A DNA stretch of 64,000 bases from Photobacterium ganghwense (GCF_003025595.1 NZ_PYMI01000002.1:62001-126000), one strand, 5' to 3'; counted from the stretch's first letter, positions 44,739-53,995 are shown. Translations and numbers: made by a program. Notes: generated by a model from the sequence alone, not told the origin.

Positions 44739-45884
44739 ATGGAAAAGACGTTACCGACACAGAATTTTGACCCCATCCTGTTTCGCCGCACCCTGCACCA
44801 ATTCCCAGAACTATCGGGAAAAGAACAGACAACGGCGCAACGCATCATCAGCCAACTTAACGCATTCGGGCTTACGCCCAGGACAAACATTGGCGGTCAC
44901 GGTATTGTGTGTGAAATCCGCGGTACCCGGCCCGGCACGACAACCTTGCTGCGCGCTGATTTTGATGCCCTGCCGATTGTGGAAAAAAGCGACCATGCAC
45001 ACTGCTCGCAACATCCCGGAGTCATGCATGCCTGCGGCCATGATGGCCATACTGCCAGCATGATGGCGGTTGCACGCCACCTCGCCAGCCACCCGCCAGT
45101 CTCTGGCAGCGTCCTGCTACTGTTTCAACCGGCGGAGGAGACGGGCACCGGTGCGGCTGACATGTTGCGAGATCCGTGGCTGGCCGGTCAGGCCGTCAAT
45201 AATGTATTCGCGTACCACAATCTGCCGGGTTACCCGCTCAATACCGTGATCACCCGTCCCGAAACGTTTGCCTGTGCTTCAACCGGTGTCACCATTACCC
45301 TGGAAGGCAAAACCTCCCATGCTGCCAAACCGGAAAACGGCATTAACCCAACCAACACCCTCATCGCGCTAATGCAGGAGTTACAACAACTCCCGACCCG
45401 TTTCCCTGATGTGTTCTCGTTAGTGACCATCATTCATGCCACACTGGGTGAGCCCGCGTTTGGTACCGCGCCAGGCGACGCCCAACTGCTCGCTACTCTG
45501 CGCAGTGAACAGAGTGATGTCCTCAAGGCAATGCAGCACGCGGTAGAAGCCGCAACCCGGACATACAGTGAGCAAACTGGGCTGCACTATCAGGTGAGTT
45601 GGCAGGAATCATTTAACGCAGCGGTTAACACACATCACCACAATGAACTGGTGCAGCGTGCCGCCAGTGAACTGGGGCTTCCTGTCTACCAGCTGCAAGA
45701 GCCGATGCGCTGGTCAGAAGACGTTGCCGAATTTCTGGCCTGTTGGCCTGGTGCCTTGTTTTGTGTGGGCAGTGGTGAAAGCCACCCGCAACTGCATAAT
45801 CCGGACTACGATTTTCCGGATGCCCTGATTGAGACAGCCAGCGCACTCTTTCTTCATCTGATTGAGATGCTGCATAACCGCTAA
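44739..45884 (+). CDS. M20 family amidohydrolase (HipO/AbgB-like)
   Basis: A 381-residue metal-dependent amidohydrolase of the M20D group. Metal ligands appear in MHACGHDGHTASMM and FQPAEETGTGA, and the dimerisation domain spans about residues 175-290 (ITLEGKTSHAAKPENGINP). Members cleave N-acyl amino acids, hippurate or aminobenzoyl-glutamate. No SD is obvious before ATG 44739. It is divergent from the TetR gene, so it could also fall under that repressor. No partner transport gene is nearby. Confidence 0.9.
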   Translation: MEKTLPTQNFDPILFRRTLHQFPELSGKEQTTAQRIISQLNAFGLTPRTNIGGHGIVCEIRGTRPGTTTLLRADFDALPIVEKSDHAHCSQHPGVMHACGHDGHTASMMAVARHLASHPPVSGSVLLLFQPAEETGTGAADMLRDPWLAGQAVNNVFAYHNLPGYPLNTVITRPETFACASTGVTITLEGKTSHAAKPENGINPTNTLIALMQELQQLPTRFPDVFSLVTIIHATLGEPAFGTAPGDAQLLATLRSEQSDVLKAMQHAVEAATRTYSEQTGLHYQVSWQESFNAAVNTHHHNELVQRAASELGLPVYQLQEPMRWSEDVAEFLACWPGALFCVGSGESHPQLHNPDYDFPDALIETASALFLHLIEMLHNR

Positions 45885-46259
45885 CCACTTCAAATAACAT
45901 TGTTAATAGGCCCCTTTTCTTAATGACAAAGGGTTAAGAAATGGGGCTAAAATACCGAACGCCGGGGAAGCGCTGAATCTGAGGAAAAGGGAAGATGGAA
46001 CAAGAGAAAAGCCCAAACAAGAAGATAGAAGATAGAAGATAGAAGATAGAAGATAGAAGATAGAAGATAGAAGATAAGACTATGCAGTTAAACGGATGTC
46101 ATGCCGTAGATAGCGCGACGGGGTTAAGTGCCCGGCGTTAATTTTCCTGCATTAGATTCCCTGCGCTCTATGTCAGGTGTAAAGCACAGGGGAAAACTGC
46201 CACGCGAGAGACAGAGAGCGGGTACATGAAAGGAATGGGGACAAAAAAGGTGCCGCGAA
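45885..46259. other. Intergenic region with hairpin and AAGATAG array
   Basis: No gene. A long hairpin (45910-45923 with 45934-45947, 14-bp stem with one mismatch, no T-run) lies 25 bases after the amidohydrolase stop. A 7-bp tandem array (46022-46076) follows, then GAATGGGGACAAAAAAGG (46231-46248), whose GAATGGGGACAAA core also occurs at 10248-10262. Confidence 0.6.
46022..46076. repeat. (AAGATAG)~8 tandem repeat
   Basis: Seven perfect AAGATAG units from 46022 to 46070 plus a partial eighth (AAGATA). It is a candidate hypervariable locus. Confidence 0.95.
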
Positions 46260-46649
46260 TTAGAAACCAAACTCAAAGTTTACCGAGCCACTGTCAACAT
46301 CCAGATCCCGATCATTTCGGACTTCACCTCCCGCTTTGACGGAAATACTGAAATCGTCAGTGGCCCGAAAGCGCATGCCCGCACCAAATTCGGTCGGGGC
46401 TACCGTGTTCACATTTTGATTAATACTGTTTTCATCCACCATCCGGTTATGCACCGGTCGGCTGCCTTCACCAATAAATTCAAAGGTCTGGGATGACTGG
46501 CGGGACGCATCAATGAACACATCACCAAGGGCGCGTTCTTCGCGTTGTGCCTGCTGTTCAGCCAATATTGGCCCCAGCGGCAACGCCTGCTCCTGAGCCT
46601 GACTGACCAACGGCAAACAACAGATCACGATTCCCAGTTTCCAGTTCAT
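46260..46649 (-). CDS. Small exported protein, possible outer-membrane beta-strand protein
   Basis: A 129-residue protein with a signal peptide (MNWKLGIVICCLPLVSQAQ, cleavage after SQA about residue 18). The C-terminal 60 residues alternate polar and hydrophobic residues (FGAGMRFRATDDFSISVKAGGEV) and end in VNFEFGF. A terminal phenylalanine is characteristic of outer-membrane barrel proteins, but the chain is too short for a full barrel. ATG 46649 is preceded by AAGGA; the frame extends 12 codons further without support. Family not recognised. Confidence 0.72.
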   Translation of the reverse strand: MNWKLGIVICCLPLVSQAQEQALPLGPILAEQQAQREERALGDVFIDASRQSSQTFEFIGEGSRPVHNRMVDENSINQNVNTVAPTEFGAGMRFRATDDFSISVKAGGEVRNDRDLDVDSGSVNFEFGF

Positions 46650-47062
46650 TTTTCGTCCTTTCCCCTGTCCTGAGCCTTGATTCAAGGTGTTGATTCAAGG
46701 TATTGAATCATGGTGTTGATACAAAGTGTTAATTGGCGGTGTTGCTTTGAAGTGTTCATTTAATGCCAAAGCCTGATTACATCCGCAAACCAGCCACTTA
46801 TCTGGCCATTATCTGTGCTATATCCGGCAAACCCATTTACCGAAACACCGGCACTCACTGTGGCTCAAGTGCTCGCGTTGTTAAAATTAAAAACTGAGAA
46901 AGAATCTACACTTACCGCCATCAATCAGCAAGCGAGGTATAGCCTGGCAATGTGTGAACAGTTGTAAATAACCGCGCTTGATCACTGTTACGCGCACATA
47001 TTTTTCAGGTTTCAAGGTTTCAACATATCTTCGGCATCCGGCTTGCTACTACCATAACCCGA
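46650..47062. other. Intergenic region upstream of the small exported protein
   Basis: No gene. It starts with a 13-bp tandem array (46679-46743), then nothing recognisable until the end of the polyene-type operon at 47063. No clear terminator was found for that operon. Confidence 0.5.
46679..46743. repeat. Five degenerate 13-bp tandem repeats
   Basis: GATTCAAGGTGTT, GATTCAAGGTATT, GAATCATGGTGTT, GATACAAAGTGTT and AATTGGCGGTGTT follow without gaps, about 30 bases upstream of the exported-protein gene start. Confidence 0.9.
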
Positions 47063-47788
47063 TTACAATAACCCGCCATTCACCGAAATCACCTGACGTG
47101 TCACGTATCCTGCGATGTCTGACATTAAGTAGCTGACCAGCCCCGCCACTTCTTCAGGCTTTCCGGCACGCCGTATTGGGATCTGCGGCAAAACCTGCGC
47201 TTTGAGATTATCATCCACCAACCCGGTCTCAATCAGCCCCGGTGCTACGCAGTTCACGGTGATATTTCGCTTCGCCAGTTCCAGTGCCAACGCTTTGGTC
47301 GCACCAATGACTCCGGCCTTGGCAGCGCTGTAATTGGTCTGGCCGCGGTTTCCCATCAGCCCCGACACGGACGCCAGCGTGACAATGCGCCCACCTTGCC
47401 GGTTTTTCACCATCGGCATTACACAGGGATGAAGCACATTGTAAAAACTGTCCAGATTGGTGTGTACCACACCGTCCCATGCCTCTTCGGTCATCGCCGG
47501 AAAAGCCATATCCAGTGTGACACCGGCGTTGCTGACAATACCGTAATAAGCGCCGTGCTGCTCAATGTCGTTTTCCAGTTGCTGGCGACACTGCGCCCGA
47601 TCCCGAATATCAAACTGAATCAATCTGCCTCGACCTCCCAGATATTGAATCTCATCCAGCGTCTGCCTGGCCCCGGATTCATCTCGACCGTAGTGCACCA
47701 CCAGCGTAAAGCCGTCTTTGGCCAACTGGCAGGCGATGGCCCGACCAATGCCTTTGCTGGCACCGGTTACTAATACCTGTCTGGTCAC
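47063..47788 (-). CDS. 3-ketoacyl-ACP reductase of the aryl-polyene-like cluster (FabG type)
   Basis: A 241-residue short-chain dehydrogenase. The NADPH loop VTGASKGIGRA is at residues 6-16, NAG is near 88, the catalytic Ser is in LASVSGLMG near 138, and YSAAKAG (Tyr, Lys) is near 153. It reduces the 3-keto group after each elongation, equivalent to ApeQ of aryl-polyene clusters. Its start overlaps the preceding dehydratase gene (ATGA). It is the last gene of the eight-gene - strand operon. Confidence 0.92.
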   Translation of the reverse strand: MTRQVLVTGASKGIGRAIACQLAKDGFTLVVHYGRDESGARQTLDEIQYLGGRGRLIQFDIRDRAQCRQQLENDIEQHGAYYGIVSNAGVTLDMAFPAMTEEAWDGVVHTNLDSFYNVLHPCVMPMVKNRQGGRIVTLASVSGLMGNRGQTNYSAAKAGVIGATKALALELAKRNITVNCVAPGLIETGLVDDNLKAQVLPQIPIRRAGKPEEVAGLVSYLMSDIAGYVTRQVISVNGGLL

Positions 47789-48267
47789 GTTCTTTGCTCC
47801 TTGTCATGCGGATTAACCACCATTTGCGCCAGTTTCGCCGTCGCTGGGACGTACACATTCAACTGACAGGTCGCCACACTCTGTCCCTCAATCTCAATAC
47901 GGCATGAAAATACCGCCATGCCCTGATTGTCCAGAATGCGTTCACCGTACAAATCCAGCACGGTGCCGACATCAAAAGCCGAAACCTCAGAGTGATAACG
48001 GCGGCTGCCCAGTAAGAAACCGATATCGGGCTGTCGACCGGCCTGCCAGGCCTGATAGCCGGCCCAGCCAGCCACCGTTTGTGCCAGCAGCTCGATCCCG
48101 ACATAGCCCGGCAGATGCTGACGCTGCGCATCAAAAAACGGGTTAAGGCCGGACACACGCGTACGGCAGTGAACCTGTTCCGGCCCCACCGCCACCAGCT
48201 CATCAACCATCAGCATCGGTTTGGTATGAGGTAATAGATAAGACAACTCAGGCAGTTCTCGCATCAC
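47785..48267 (-). CDS. Hotdog-fold 3-hydroxyacyl-ACP dehydratase (ApeP/FabZ-like)
   Basis: A 160-residue hotdog protein. LLPHTKPMLMVDELV near residue 12 and YVGIELLAQTVAGWAGYQA near residue 55 match the aryl-polyene dehydratase ApeP, which removes water from the growing polyene chain on ACP. Glu58 is the likely catalytic residue by family comparison. It overlaps both neighbours by 4 bases. Confidence 0.88.
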   Translation of the reverse strand: MMRELPELSYLLPHTKPMLMVDELVAVGPEQVHCRTRVSGLNPFFDAQRQHLPGYVGIELLAQTVAGWAGYQAWQAGRQPDIGFLLGSRRYHSEVSAFDVGTVLDLYGERILDNQGMAVFSCRIEIEGQSVATCQLNVYVPATAKLAQMVVNPHDKEQRT

Positions 48268-49469
48268 AACACTCCAAAAATCAAGCTGACGTTATTGCCG
48301 CCAAAAGCAAAAGAGTTACTCATAATAGCCGGCTGACGCAGTGCCATCCCCGGTGACACCTGTGAAATCGGTATATCACCGAGCTCGCCGTCGTTTACCT
48401 GAGCTGGCAGGGGCAACTGATGGTGTAACACATGCCAGCAAATGGCGGCTTCCACGGCACCAGCCGCTCCCAGAGTGTGGCCAGTCAGGGGTTTGGTGGA
48501 ACTGACCGGCGCCTGCGACCCAAACACCCGGGCAATGGCGCGGCTTTCCATCGCATCATTCAGCTGCGTGGCGGTTCCGTGGGCATTGATGTAACCAATC
48601 TGCGCGGGCGATAAGCCCGCATCAGCCAATGCACGGCGCATCGCCCTTTCGGCGCCCAGCCCATCCGGATGGGGCGCGGAAATATGATGCGCATCGGAAC
48701 TGTCTCCGGTTCCCAGCAAAGCTATATGTGGCGTATTGGGATGCCCCTCATGGTTTCTCGGCTCACGACTCAGCAACAGAAACGCCGCGCCTTCGCCGAT
48801 ATTGATCCCGTTCCGGTTCTGACTGAACGGATTACAGCGTTCTGAAGAGAGTGCATCCAGCCCATGGAAACCGTTCAGTGTGAGCTGACACAGCGAATCC
48901 GCTCCCCCTGCCAACACCGCATCAACCAGACCGGACTCCAGCAAGCGCTTAGCCGAAATCAACGCCCGCGCACTGGATGTACACGCCGTTGACAAGGTGT
49001 ATACCGGCCCCAGGATATCGAAATAGTCAGCAATAAATTCCGCCGTATTGTCCGGCTCTTGCTGGTGATAGTGGTAATCGTCCGGGAACGCGCCATTTTC
49101 CAGAAACGCGGTCATCGCCGCTTCCCCGTCAGCCATACCAAAGGTGCTGGTGCCGACGATCACCGCGACCCGTTCACGCCCATAGCGGGCGATAGCATGT
49201 TCAATCTCCGGCTTAATATCATTCAAAGCAGACAGTGCCAGCCGGTTGTTGTAAGTATTCTGATGGCTAAACCTTGCCGGAATATCCGGCAGAGGCTCAA
49301 CAGCTCTGCCAACCACCGTTTGTCCGCCACTGTTCAGGCTGTCTGTGGTCACTTGCATGCCGGGGGCATCGCCGCTTTGCAAGCTGTGATGAATCACCGA
49401 ACGGGATAACCCGAGGGCACAATGGATGCCGCAGGCGTGAATATAAATGGGTTTGTTGCTATTCATCAT
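48264..49469 (-). CDS. Beta-ketoacyl-ACP synthase (FabF-type, ApeO-like)
   Basis: A 401-residue ketosynthase with the full Cys-His-His triad: C163 in LSTACTSSARAL, H297 in NAHGTAT and H331 in LTGHTLGAAG. SFAFGGNN closes the family signature near the C-terminus. It should condense malonyl units onto the aryl starter, with the CLF-like protein at 54 kb as likely heterodimer partner. It overlaps the lyase and dehydratase genes by 4 bases each. Confidence 0.93.
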   Translation of the reverse strand: MMNSNKPIYIHACGIHCALGLSRSVIHHSLQSGDAPGMQVTTDSLNSGGQTVVGRAVEPLPDIPARFSHQNTYNNRLALSALNDIKPEIEHAIARYGRERVAVIVGTSTFGMADGEAAMTAFLENGAFPDDYHYHQQEPDNTAEFIADYFDILGPVYTLSTACTSSARALISAKRLLESGLVDAVLAGGADSLCQLTLNGFHGLDALSSERCNPFSQNRNGINIGEGAAFLLLSREPRNHEGHPNTPHIALLGTGDSSDAHHISAPHPDGLGAERAMRRALADAGLSPAQIGYINAHGTATQLNDAMESRAIARVFGSQAPVSSTKPLTGHTLGAAGAVEAAICWHVLHHQLPLPAQVNDGELGDIPISQVSPGMALRQPAIMSNSFAFGGNNVSLIFGVL

Positions 49470-51058
49470 CCGTCCTTATGACCGGATACCCGGTTCCGCG
49501 GCTCCTGGGGATGCGGATAGAGCAACCACTGCTGGTGTTGAATCATATGCACCACGCGGCGTAAATCGGTTTCAAGCGGGCGGTCTTCAACCACCGGCTC
49601 GAAATCCTCCAACACGGCGTACAACATTCCATGAAGGGTCGGGCTGAGTTGCTCCGGCTGCAACTCGCCCTGACGCAGACGCAGTACCATCGCCTGCGTT
49701 GACGCCAGCAAAGCCGCCGACGCTACCTGCTCGGTCAACTCCAGTACCCGCAAACAGTCGCGGGACGCAATAGTCCCCATGCTGACTTTGTCCTGGTTGT
49801 GGCACTCGGTGGAACGTGAAAAGACACTGGCCGGCATCGTGTGTTTCAACGCTTCTGCCGTCCAGGCTGAGATCCCGATTTGTACTGCCTTGAAGCCATG
49901 ATTAATGGACGCTCGATTTCCTTGCGCACCACTCAGGTTTCTGGGCAGGCCGTTATTGAATTTATGATCCAGTAACTGCGCCATTTGGCGATCCAGCAGA
50001 TCTGCCAGATTCGCCACTGCCGTTTTCAGGGTATCCATAGCCATAGCAATGTGACCGCCGTAAAAATGGCCACCATGCAGCACCCGTTCGTTATCGCCAT
50101 CAATAATGGGATTGTCGTTGGCACTGTTCAGCTCATTTTCGATCAGCTGGCGCAACCAGGGCAGCGTGTCTTGCAACACCCCAATCACATGAGGCGCACA
50201 ACGCAGTGAATACCGGTCCTGAAGGCGGTCGCTGTTTGCCGGCGGGGCATCGCTTTGCAGATCAGCCCGCAGCCAGGCGGCAATCTGCTGTTGACCGGGA
50301 TGAGGTTTAACCGCGAAAAGCGCTTCATCAAAATGGAAGTCATTCCCCTGCATCGCAACCGATACCATGGCGGTGATTCGTGTCGCCAGCTGCGCCAGAT
50401 ATTCCGCCCGGCTGAATGCCAGACAAGCCAAAGCGGTCATCACCGACGTGCCGTTCATCAGCGCCAGTCCTTCTTTCGGACGCAAGGTCAGCGGAGTAAT
50501 GCCAAGTTCAGCAAAAACCTCTGCCGTGGGGCGTACCGCATCGCGATAAATGACTTCCCGTTCGCCAACTAAGGCGGCAGCCAGATAAGACAACGGCGTT
50601 AAATCCCCGCTGGCTCCCACCGAACCTTCCTGTGGGATATAGGGCGAAATCCCCTGATTGAGCAAGGTGACCATCTGATTCAACAGCTCATGGCTCACAC
50701 CGGAGACCCCTTGTGATAATGAGCACAGCCGGGTTGCCAGTACGGCGCGAGCCTGATGTTGAGTCAAATGTTCACCCAGTCCGCAGCCGTGAAAACGGGT
50801 CAGATGCAGCGGTAATTCAGGCACCAGCTCTGGGGGGATCGCGACCGTACAGGAGTCACCATAACCGGTTGTCACCCCATAAATGACTCCGTCGTCCAGC
50901 AGTAATCGCTCCAGAAAAGCAACACCACGGTCAATTTTGGCGGTAAACGCCGCGTCCTGGTTCATGGCTGCCGGGGCACCATCAGCAATGGCAATGACAT
51001 CTTCAATCGTCAGCCGCCCGGCACCAAATCGAATGGGTTGAGGTTTCTGAGTCGTCAT
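49466..51058 (-). CDS. MIO-dependent aromatic amino acid ammonia-lyase (HAL/PAL/TAL superfamily)
   Basis: A 530-residue lyase. The Ala-Ser-Gly triad forming the MIO cofactor is A149-S150-G151 in GSVGASGDLTPLSYLAA. The catalytic tyrosine loop is GVTTGYGDS near residue 61, and NDNPIIDGD near 305 is also typical. It would produce cinnamate or coumarate as starter acid for the adjacent AMP-ligase. The selectivity pair is F89-H90 (RFHGCGLG), unlike Ser-His of histidine lyases or His-Leu of tyrosine lyases, so the substrate is uncertain. No histidine utilisation genes are nearby. Confidence 0.92.
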   Translation of the reverse strand: MTTQKPQPIRFGAGRLTIEDVIAIADGAPAAMNQDAAFTAKIDRGVAFLERLLLDDGVIYGVTTGYGDSCTVAIPPELVPELPLHLTRFHGCGLGEHLTQHQARAVLATRLCSLSQGVSGVSHELLNQMVTLLNQGISPYIPQEGSVGASGDLTPLSYLAAALVGEREVIYRDAVRPTAEVFAELGITPLTLRPKEGLALMNGTSVMTALACLAFSRAEYLAQLATRITAMVSVAMQGNDFHFDEALFAVKPHPGQQQIAAWLRADLQSDAPPANSDRLQDRYSLRCAPHVIGVLQDTLPWLRQLIENELNSANDNPIIDGDNERVLHGGHFYGGHIAMAMDTLKTAVANLADLLDRQMAQLLDHKFNNGLPRNLSGAQGNRASINHGFKAVQIGISAWTAEALKHTMPASVFSRSTECHNQDKVSMGTIASRDCLRVLELTEQVASAALLASTQAMVLRLRQGELQPEQLSPTLHGMLYAVLEDFEPVVEDRPLETDLRRVVHMIQHQQWLLYPHPQEPRNRVSGHKDG

Positions 51059-51156
51059 AACATGTTCCTTGTTCTGCCTAGCCTTGTTCGTTCTGTCTCG
51101 CCGGGTTCGTTCTAACTAACTGTTCTCGTTTTAATAGCAGTCAACAGGCTGAGCAG

Positions 51157-51549
51157 TTATATCGCTGAGCGGCAAGCGGGCAAAAGTGAGATAACCCCTG
51201 AGGCATGCTGGTGGTGACCATCCGGGGAGCGGTAGGCAAATTTAAGCTTGTGCTTTTCAGGGAGCCATTCAACCGCCAACACAACCGTTGCGGCTGGTAG
51301 GATCGGTGCCTGAAACTTTACAGACTCCATCCCGCCAAACTGATCCGGGGTCTGCAGGTAAGTCACAGCACAGGTGACCGCCCATTCGAGTTGCGCCACG
51401 CCGGGTAACACCGGCTGCGCGTCAAAATGGCCGGAAAAATAGATAATCTCCGGGTCTATCCGGCATAACAGTTCACAGACATTGCCACGAACGGTTTCTT
51501 GCAACACGGTCGGAAAACGTGTCTGTTGATCTCGTTTTTCCCTGTTCAT
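51157..51549 (-). CDS. FabA/FabZ-like dehydratase (ApeI-like)
   Basis: A 130-residue single hotdog domain. IIYFSGHFDAQPVLPGVAQLEWA near residues 36-58 has the catalytic-type His of the GHF motif and the PVLPGV loop of ApeI, the second dehydratase of aryl-polyene systems. It starts 4 bases inside the end of the AMP-ligase gene. A roughly 100-base spacer with TTGTTC-rich degenerate repeats separates it from the lyase gene. Confidence 0.85.
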   Translation of the reverse strand: MNREKRDQQTRFPTVLQETVRGNVCELLCRIDPEIIYFSGHFDAQPVLPGVAQLEWAVTCAVTYLQTPDQFGGMESVKFQAPILPAATVVLAVEWLPEKHKLKFAYRSPDGHHQHASGVISLLPACRSAI

Positions 51550-53273
51550 TGCTTCCCTTTTCTCATTGGCTCGTCTTTGTCATTACTCACCGCCGGACGC
51601 AAACCGTCCGTTGCGGAGAATAAACTCACCAGTTCTGACCACTGACGCTTTCCTTGTGCATTAACCGGAATGGCCTCAACAAAACGGAAACGCCGAGGAA
51701 TACCGACCGGTTCCACCCACTCCCGCATGGCCTGACGCAATGACACGGCAAACGGCCCTTTGCCCAGCCGTTCAAACGCAGCCAGCCCATCGGGTGACAA
51801 TGTCAGCACGGCGGCTAACTGCGCACGTTGGTACTGCTTATCTTCAATGACTGCTGCATCCGCAATCCAGCGATGTTGCGAAAGCCGCCCTTCCACCTCC
51901 GGCAGCGAGATGCGCTTTTCTTCGATTTTCACTACCCGATCGACCCGTCCTTTGAGATGAAACTTGCCCTCAGGCCGCAATTCACAGGCATCCTGAGTGA
52001 CATACCAATCGCTTGAGGGCAAATAGGGAGAACGCAGCATTAGGCATTGTTGCGGACTGAGTCGGGCTTCCAGCCCCGGGAAAAGCTGCCACGCCTGTTC
52101 ATTCTCATCAGTCTGGACGGTCGCCGATTCGGCACTCTGCGTACTGTTCTGAGTGAGAGCTTTCTGAGTAGGAACTTTCTGAGTAAGAGGTGGCTGAGTA
52201 ATGGCCTGCTGAATAAAAGCTTGCTGAGCGACGACCTGCTGGCGGTGAGCAATTCCGCCAGTCTCAGTACTGCCGTAAATTTCAATCGGTGGCAGCCCCA
52301 ACAGCTTCGCCACCCGCCGAGACACCTCGACTGACAGTGGCCCGCCGGAGGAAAATATACCGCGATAGGATTGGGCTGATGCCGTTGTCAGCCGTTTCAG
52401 CAACGCCGGACTGGTGATCAAAACGGCATCCGGTGACGCGTTCTGAATAACTTGCTCCGGGTACAACCAGTTAGTGCGGGCGAAGCATCGTCCGGTGCAC
52501 AAGGGCCATAACACCCGGAATAACAAGCCATAGATATGCTGGTGGGAAACCGTACTGGTGATCAATAAGGCCCCTTTGCTGTCGCCACTGCCGCCTTGCC
52601 TCCCCGCCTCAGGAGACAAAGCGTCATGCTCGTCAAACATTGCCCCCCAACAGGCTTCCAGCCCCTGAATTTCCGCATCCAGTAAATCGAGTGTTTTATA
52701 AACAGGCTTAGGCGCACCACTGGAACCAGACGTAAACAGAATCAGGGAAATGTCTGACAGTGCCAGCGGCTCAAACAGCTCAGGCCGTTCCGCCGATAAA
52801 CTTGGCAGCAACGCAACCGGGGACAACAGAGTGTCTTCCCTTTCCGTTCTGACATCCTGCTCTGTGGTGGTATTAAGGCCACAAACAACAAGTAACGGTA
52901 CTGATGCTGACCCGACGATTAATTCTGTATCACTAAGCACACCATCAAACTGATCCGCTAATTCTGCCAGTGCACCAGGGCGTATATTGCCGGGCAGCAC
53001 CAACACTTTACCGGCACAAGCCGCAGCCATAAATGCCACGGCAAGCCAATAGCTATCGTCAAAACACAATGCCCAGCGTTGCTCTGATCGTTGGCGCAAG
53101 ACCCGCTGCCAATACCCGACATCACAGCAATAGTCCTTCCACTGCTTTGTGCCCTGAATACCAGATGCCACCCGAAGCGTCCGTGGACGTTCCGTCCCCA
53201 GCAAAGAGGACAACGATATAGAAAACGGCGATCTGGGTAACGGCGATCCGATTTGCTGGTGATTCAATACCAT
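51546..53273 (-). CDS. Acyl-AMP ligase (ApeH-like) with internal repeat insertion
   Basis: A 575-residue member of the ANL adenylate-forming family. LILFTSGSSGAPKPVYKTL (about residues 183-201) is the ATP-binding P-loop, EIYGSTETGGIAH (about 334-346) is motif A5, and LKGRVDRVVKIEEKRISLPEVE marks the hinge (GRxDxxxK). It activates an aryl acid and loads it on ACP. Between the A5 motif and the C-terminal part, about 35 residues of QQAFIQQAIT-like repeats (52149-52238) are inserted, which is not a family feature. It is the third gene of the operon, after a 450-base spacer. Confidence 0.9.
   Translation of the reverse strand: MVLNHQQIGSPLPRSPFSISLSSLLGTERPRTLRVASGIQGTKQWKDYCCDVGYWQRVLRQRSEQRWALCFDDSYWLAVAFMAAACAGKVLVLPGNIRPGALAELADQFDGVLSDTELIVGSASVPLLVVCGLNTTTEQDVRTEREDTLLSPVALLPSLSAERPELFEPLALSDISLILFTSGSSGAPKPVYKTLDLLDAEIQGLEACWGAMFDEHDALSPEAGRQGGSGDSKGALLITSTVSHQHIYGLLFRVLWPLCTGRCFARTNWLYPEQVIQNASPDAVLITSPALLKRLTTASAQSYRGIFSSGGPLSVEVSRRVAKLLGLPPIEIYGSTETGGIAHRQQVVAQQAFIQQAITQPPLTQKVPTQKALTQNSTQSAESATVQTDENEQAWQLFPGLEARLSPQQCLMLRSPYLPSSDWYVTQDACELRPEGKFHLKGRVDRVVKIEEKRISLPEVEGRLSQHRWIADAAVIEDKQYQRAQLAAVLTLSPDGLAAFERLGKGPFAVSLRQAMREWVEPVGIPRRFRFVEAIPVNAQGKRQWSELVSLFSATDGLRPAVSNDKDEPMRKGKQ
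52149..52238. repeat. Six 15-bp tandem repeats inside the AMP-ligase gene
   Basis: Units beginning CTGAGT(G/A) on the + strand, for example CTGAGTGAGAGCTTT and CTGAGTAGGAACTTT, encode five-residue repeats of the type QKALT/QQAIT. Period 15 keeps the frame. Confidence 0.92.
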
Positions 53274-53725
53274 TCGCTATCCTTAGTCTGTATTACCGAC
53301 GCAACATTCTGCCAGTGATTAAAGACAGAATGTCTAGCCTTCAGAAACGGTGAAAAGTCAGAAATCAATAGCTGCGTGAAGTGGCGCCGATTGAAGACGG
53401 CTGGCCCATATTTCATCATCACATTGATAAACTATTGCTTAACTGCCATCGCTAAAAATGTGGCGGTTTAACATAATTGAAATACGGCCTAAAAGCATGA
53501 TCTTAAATACCAGTTTCTTCAAATCCAGTGTCTTAAAATCCAGAGGTTTAAAATCCAGATGTTTAAAATCCAGTGCATTCAAACCAACGCATAAAACTAG
53601 CACCGAAAAACTAGCGTCTTAAAATAAACACATTTATTACGGACATGAAAGTGCGCTATAAAAAATGGCCGTTAAATGCCAACGCCTTCCATCTTAATTT
53701 TCTATTGTTCGTTGACTTTTCAGAT
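53274..53725. other. Large spacer inside the polyene-type operon with 15-bp repeats
   Basis: About 450 bases without a gene, between the ACP gene (upstream in transcription) and the ligase gene. It holds an array of about eight 15-bp units (53503-53622). The rest is AT-rich; a separate promoter for the ligase gene is possible but not identified. Confidence 0.6.
53503..53622. repeat. About eight degenerate 15-bp tandem repeats
   Basis: Units such as TTAAAATCCAGAGGT, TTAAAATCCAGATGT and TTAAAATCCAGTGCA (53533-53577) are nearly identical; flanking units decay. They lie in the spacer between the ACP and the AMP-ligase genes. Confidence 0.92.
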
Positions 53726-53995
53726 TCAGAGTGACGCTGACGGACGATGTTCAGAAATAAATTTGGCCAGATTTTCTACCGATGCGAAATTAGTCCGCGT
53801 ATTACTGTCATCCGTATCGAGAATAACACTGTACTGATTTTTAATTGCCAGGCCCAGTTCCAGCGCATCAATGGAATCTAATCCCAGCCCATCACCAAAC
53901 AGCGGCGCGGTCGTTTCAATATCCTCAATCGAAAGATCTTCCAGATTCAGCGTTTCAATAATGAGTGCTTTCAATTCCTGATGTAATTTTTCCAT
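53726..53995 (-). CDS. Acyl carrier protein of the aryl-polyene-like cluster
   Basis: An 89-residue ACP with the phosphopantetheine site GLGLDSIDALELG (Ser41). ATG 53995 is chosen with AGGAG 8 bases upstream; another ATG two codons earlier is too close. It carries starter and growing chain. Classical aryl-polyene clusters have two ACP genes (ApeE, ApeF); only one is present here. It follows the CLF-like gene by about 60 bases. Confidence 0.93.
   Translation of the reverse strand: MEKLHQELKALIIETLNLEDLSIEDIETTAPLFGDGLGLDSIDALELGLAIKNQYSVILDTDDSNTRTNFASVENLAKFISEHRPSASL

Noticed and set aside
45910..45947. Long hairpin after the amidohydrolase as a terminator
   Set aside because: No T-run on either strand directly after the stem. 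It is described only within the intergenic entry.
46022..46076. CRISPR array
   Set aside because: The repeats are contiguous 7-bp units without spacers. The same holds for all other arrays in the window, and there are no cas genes.
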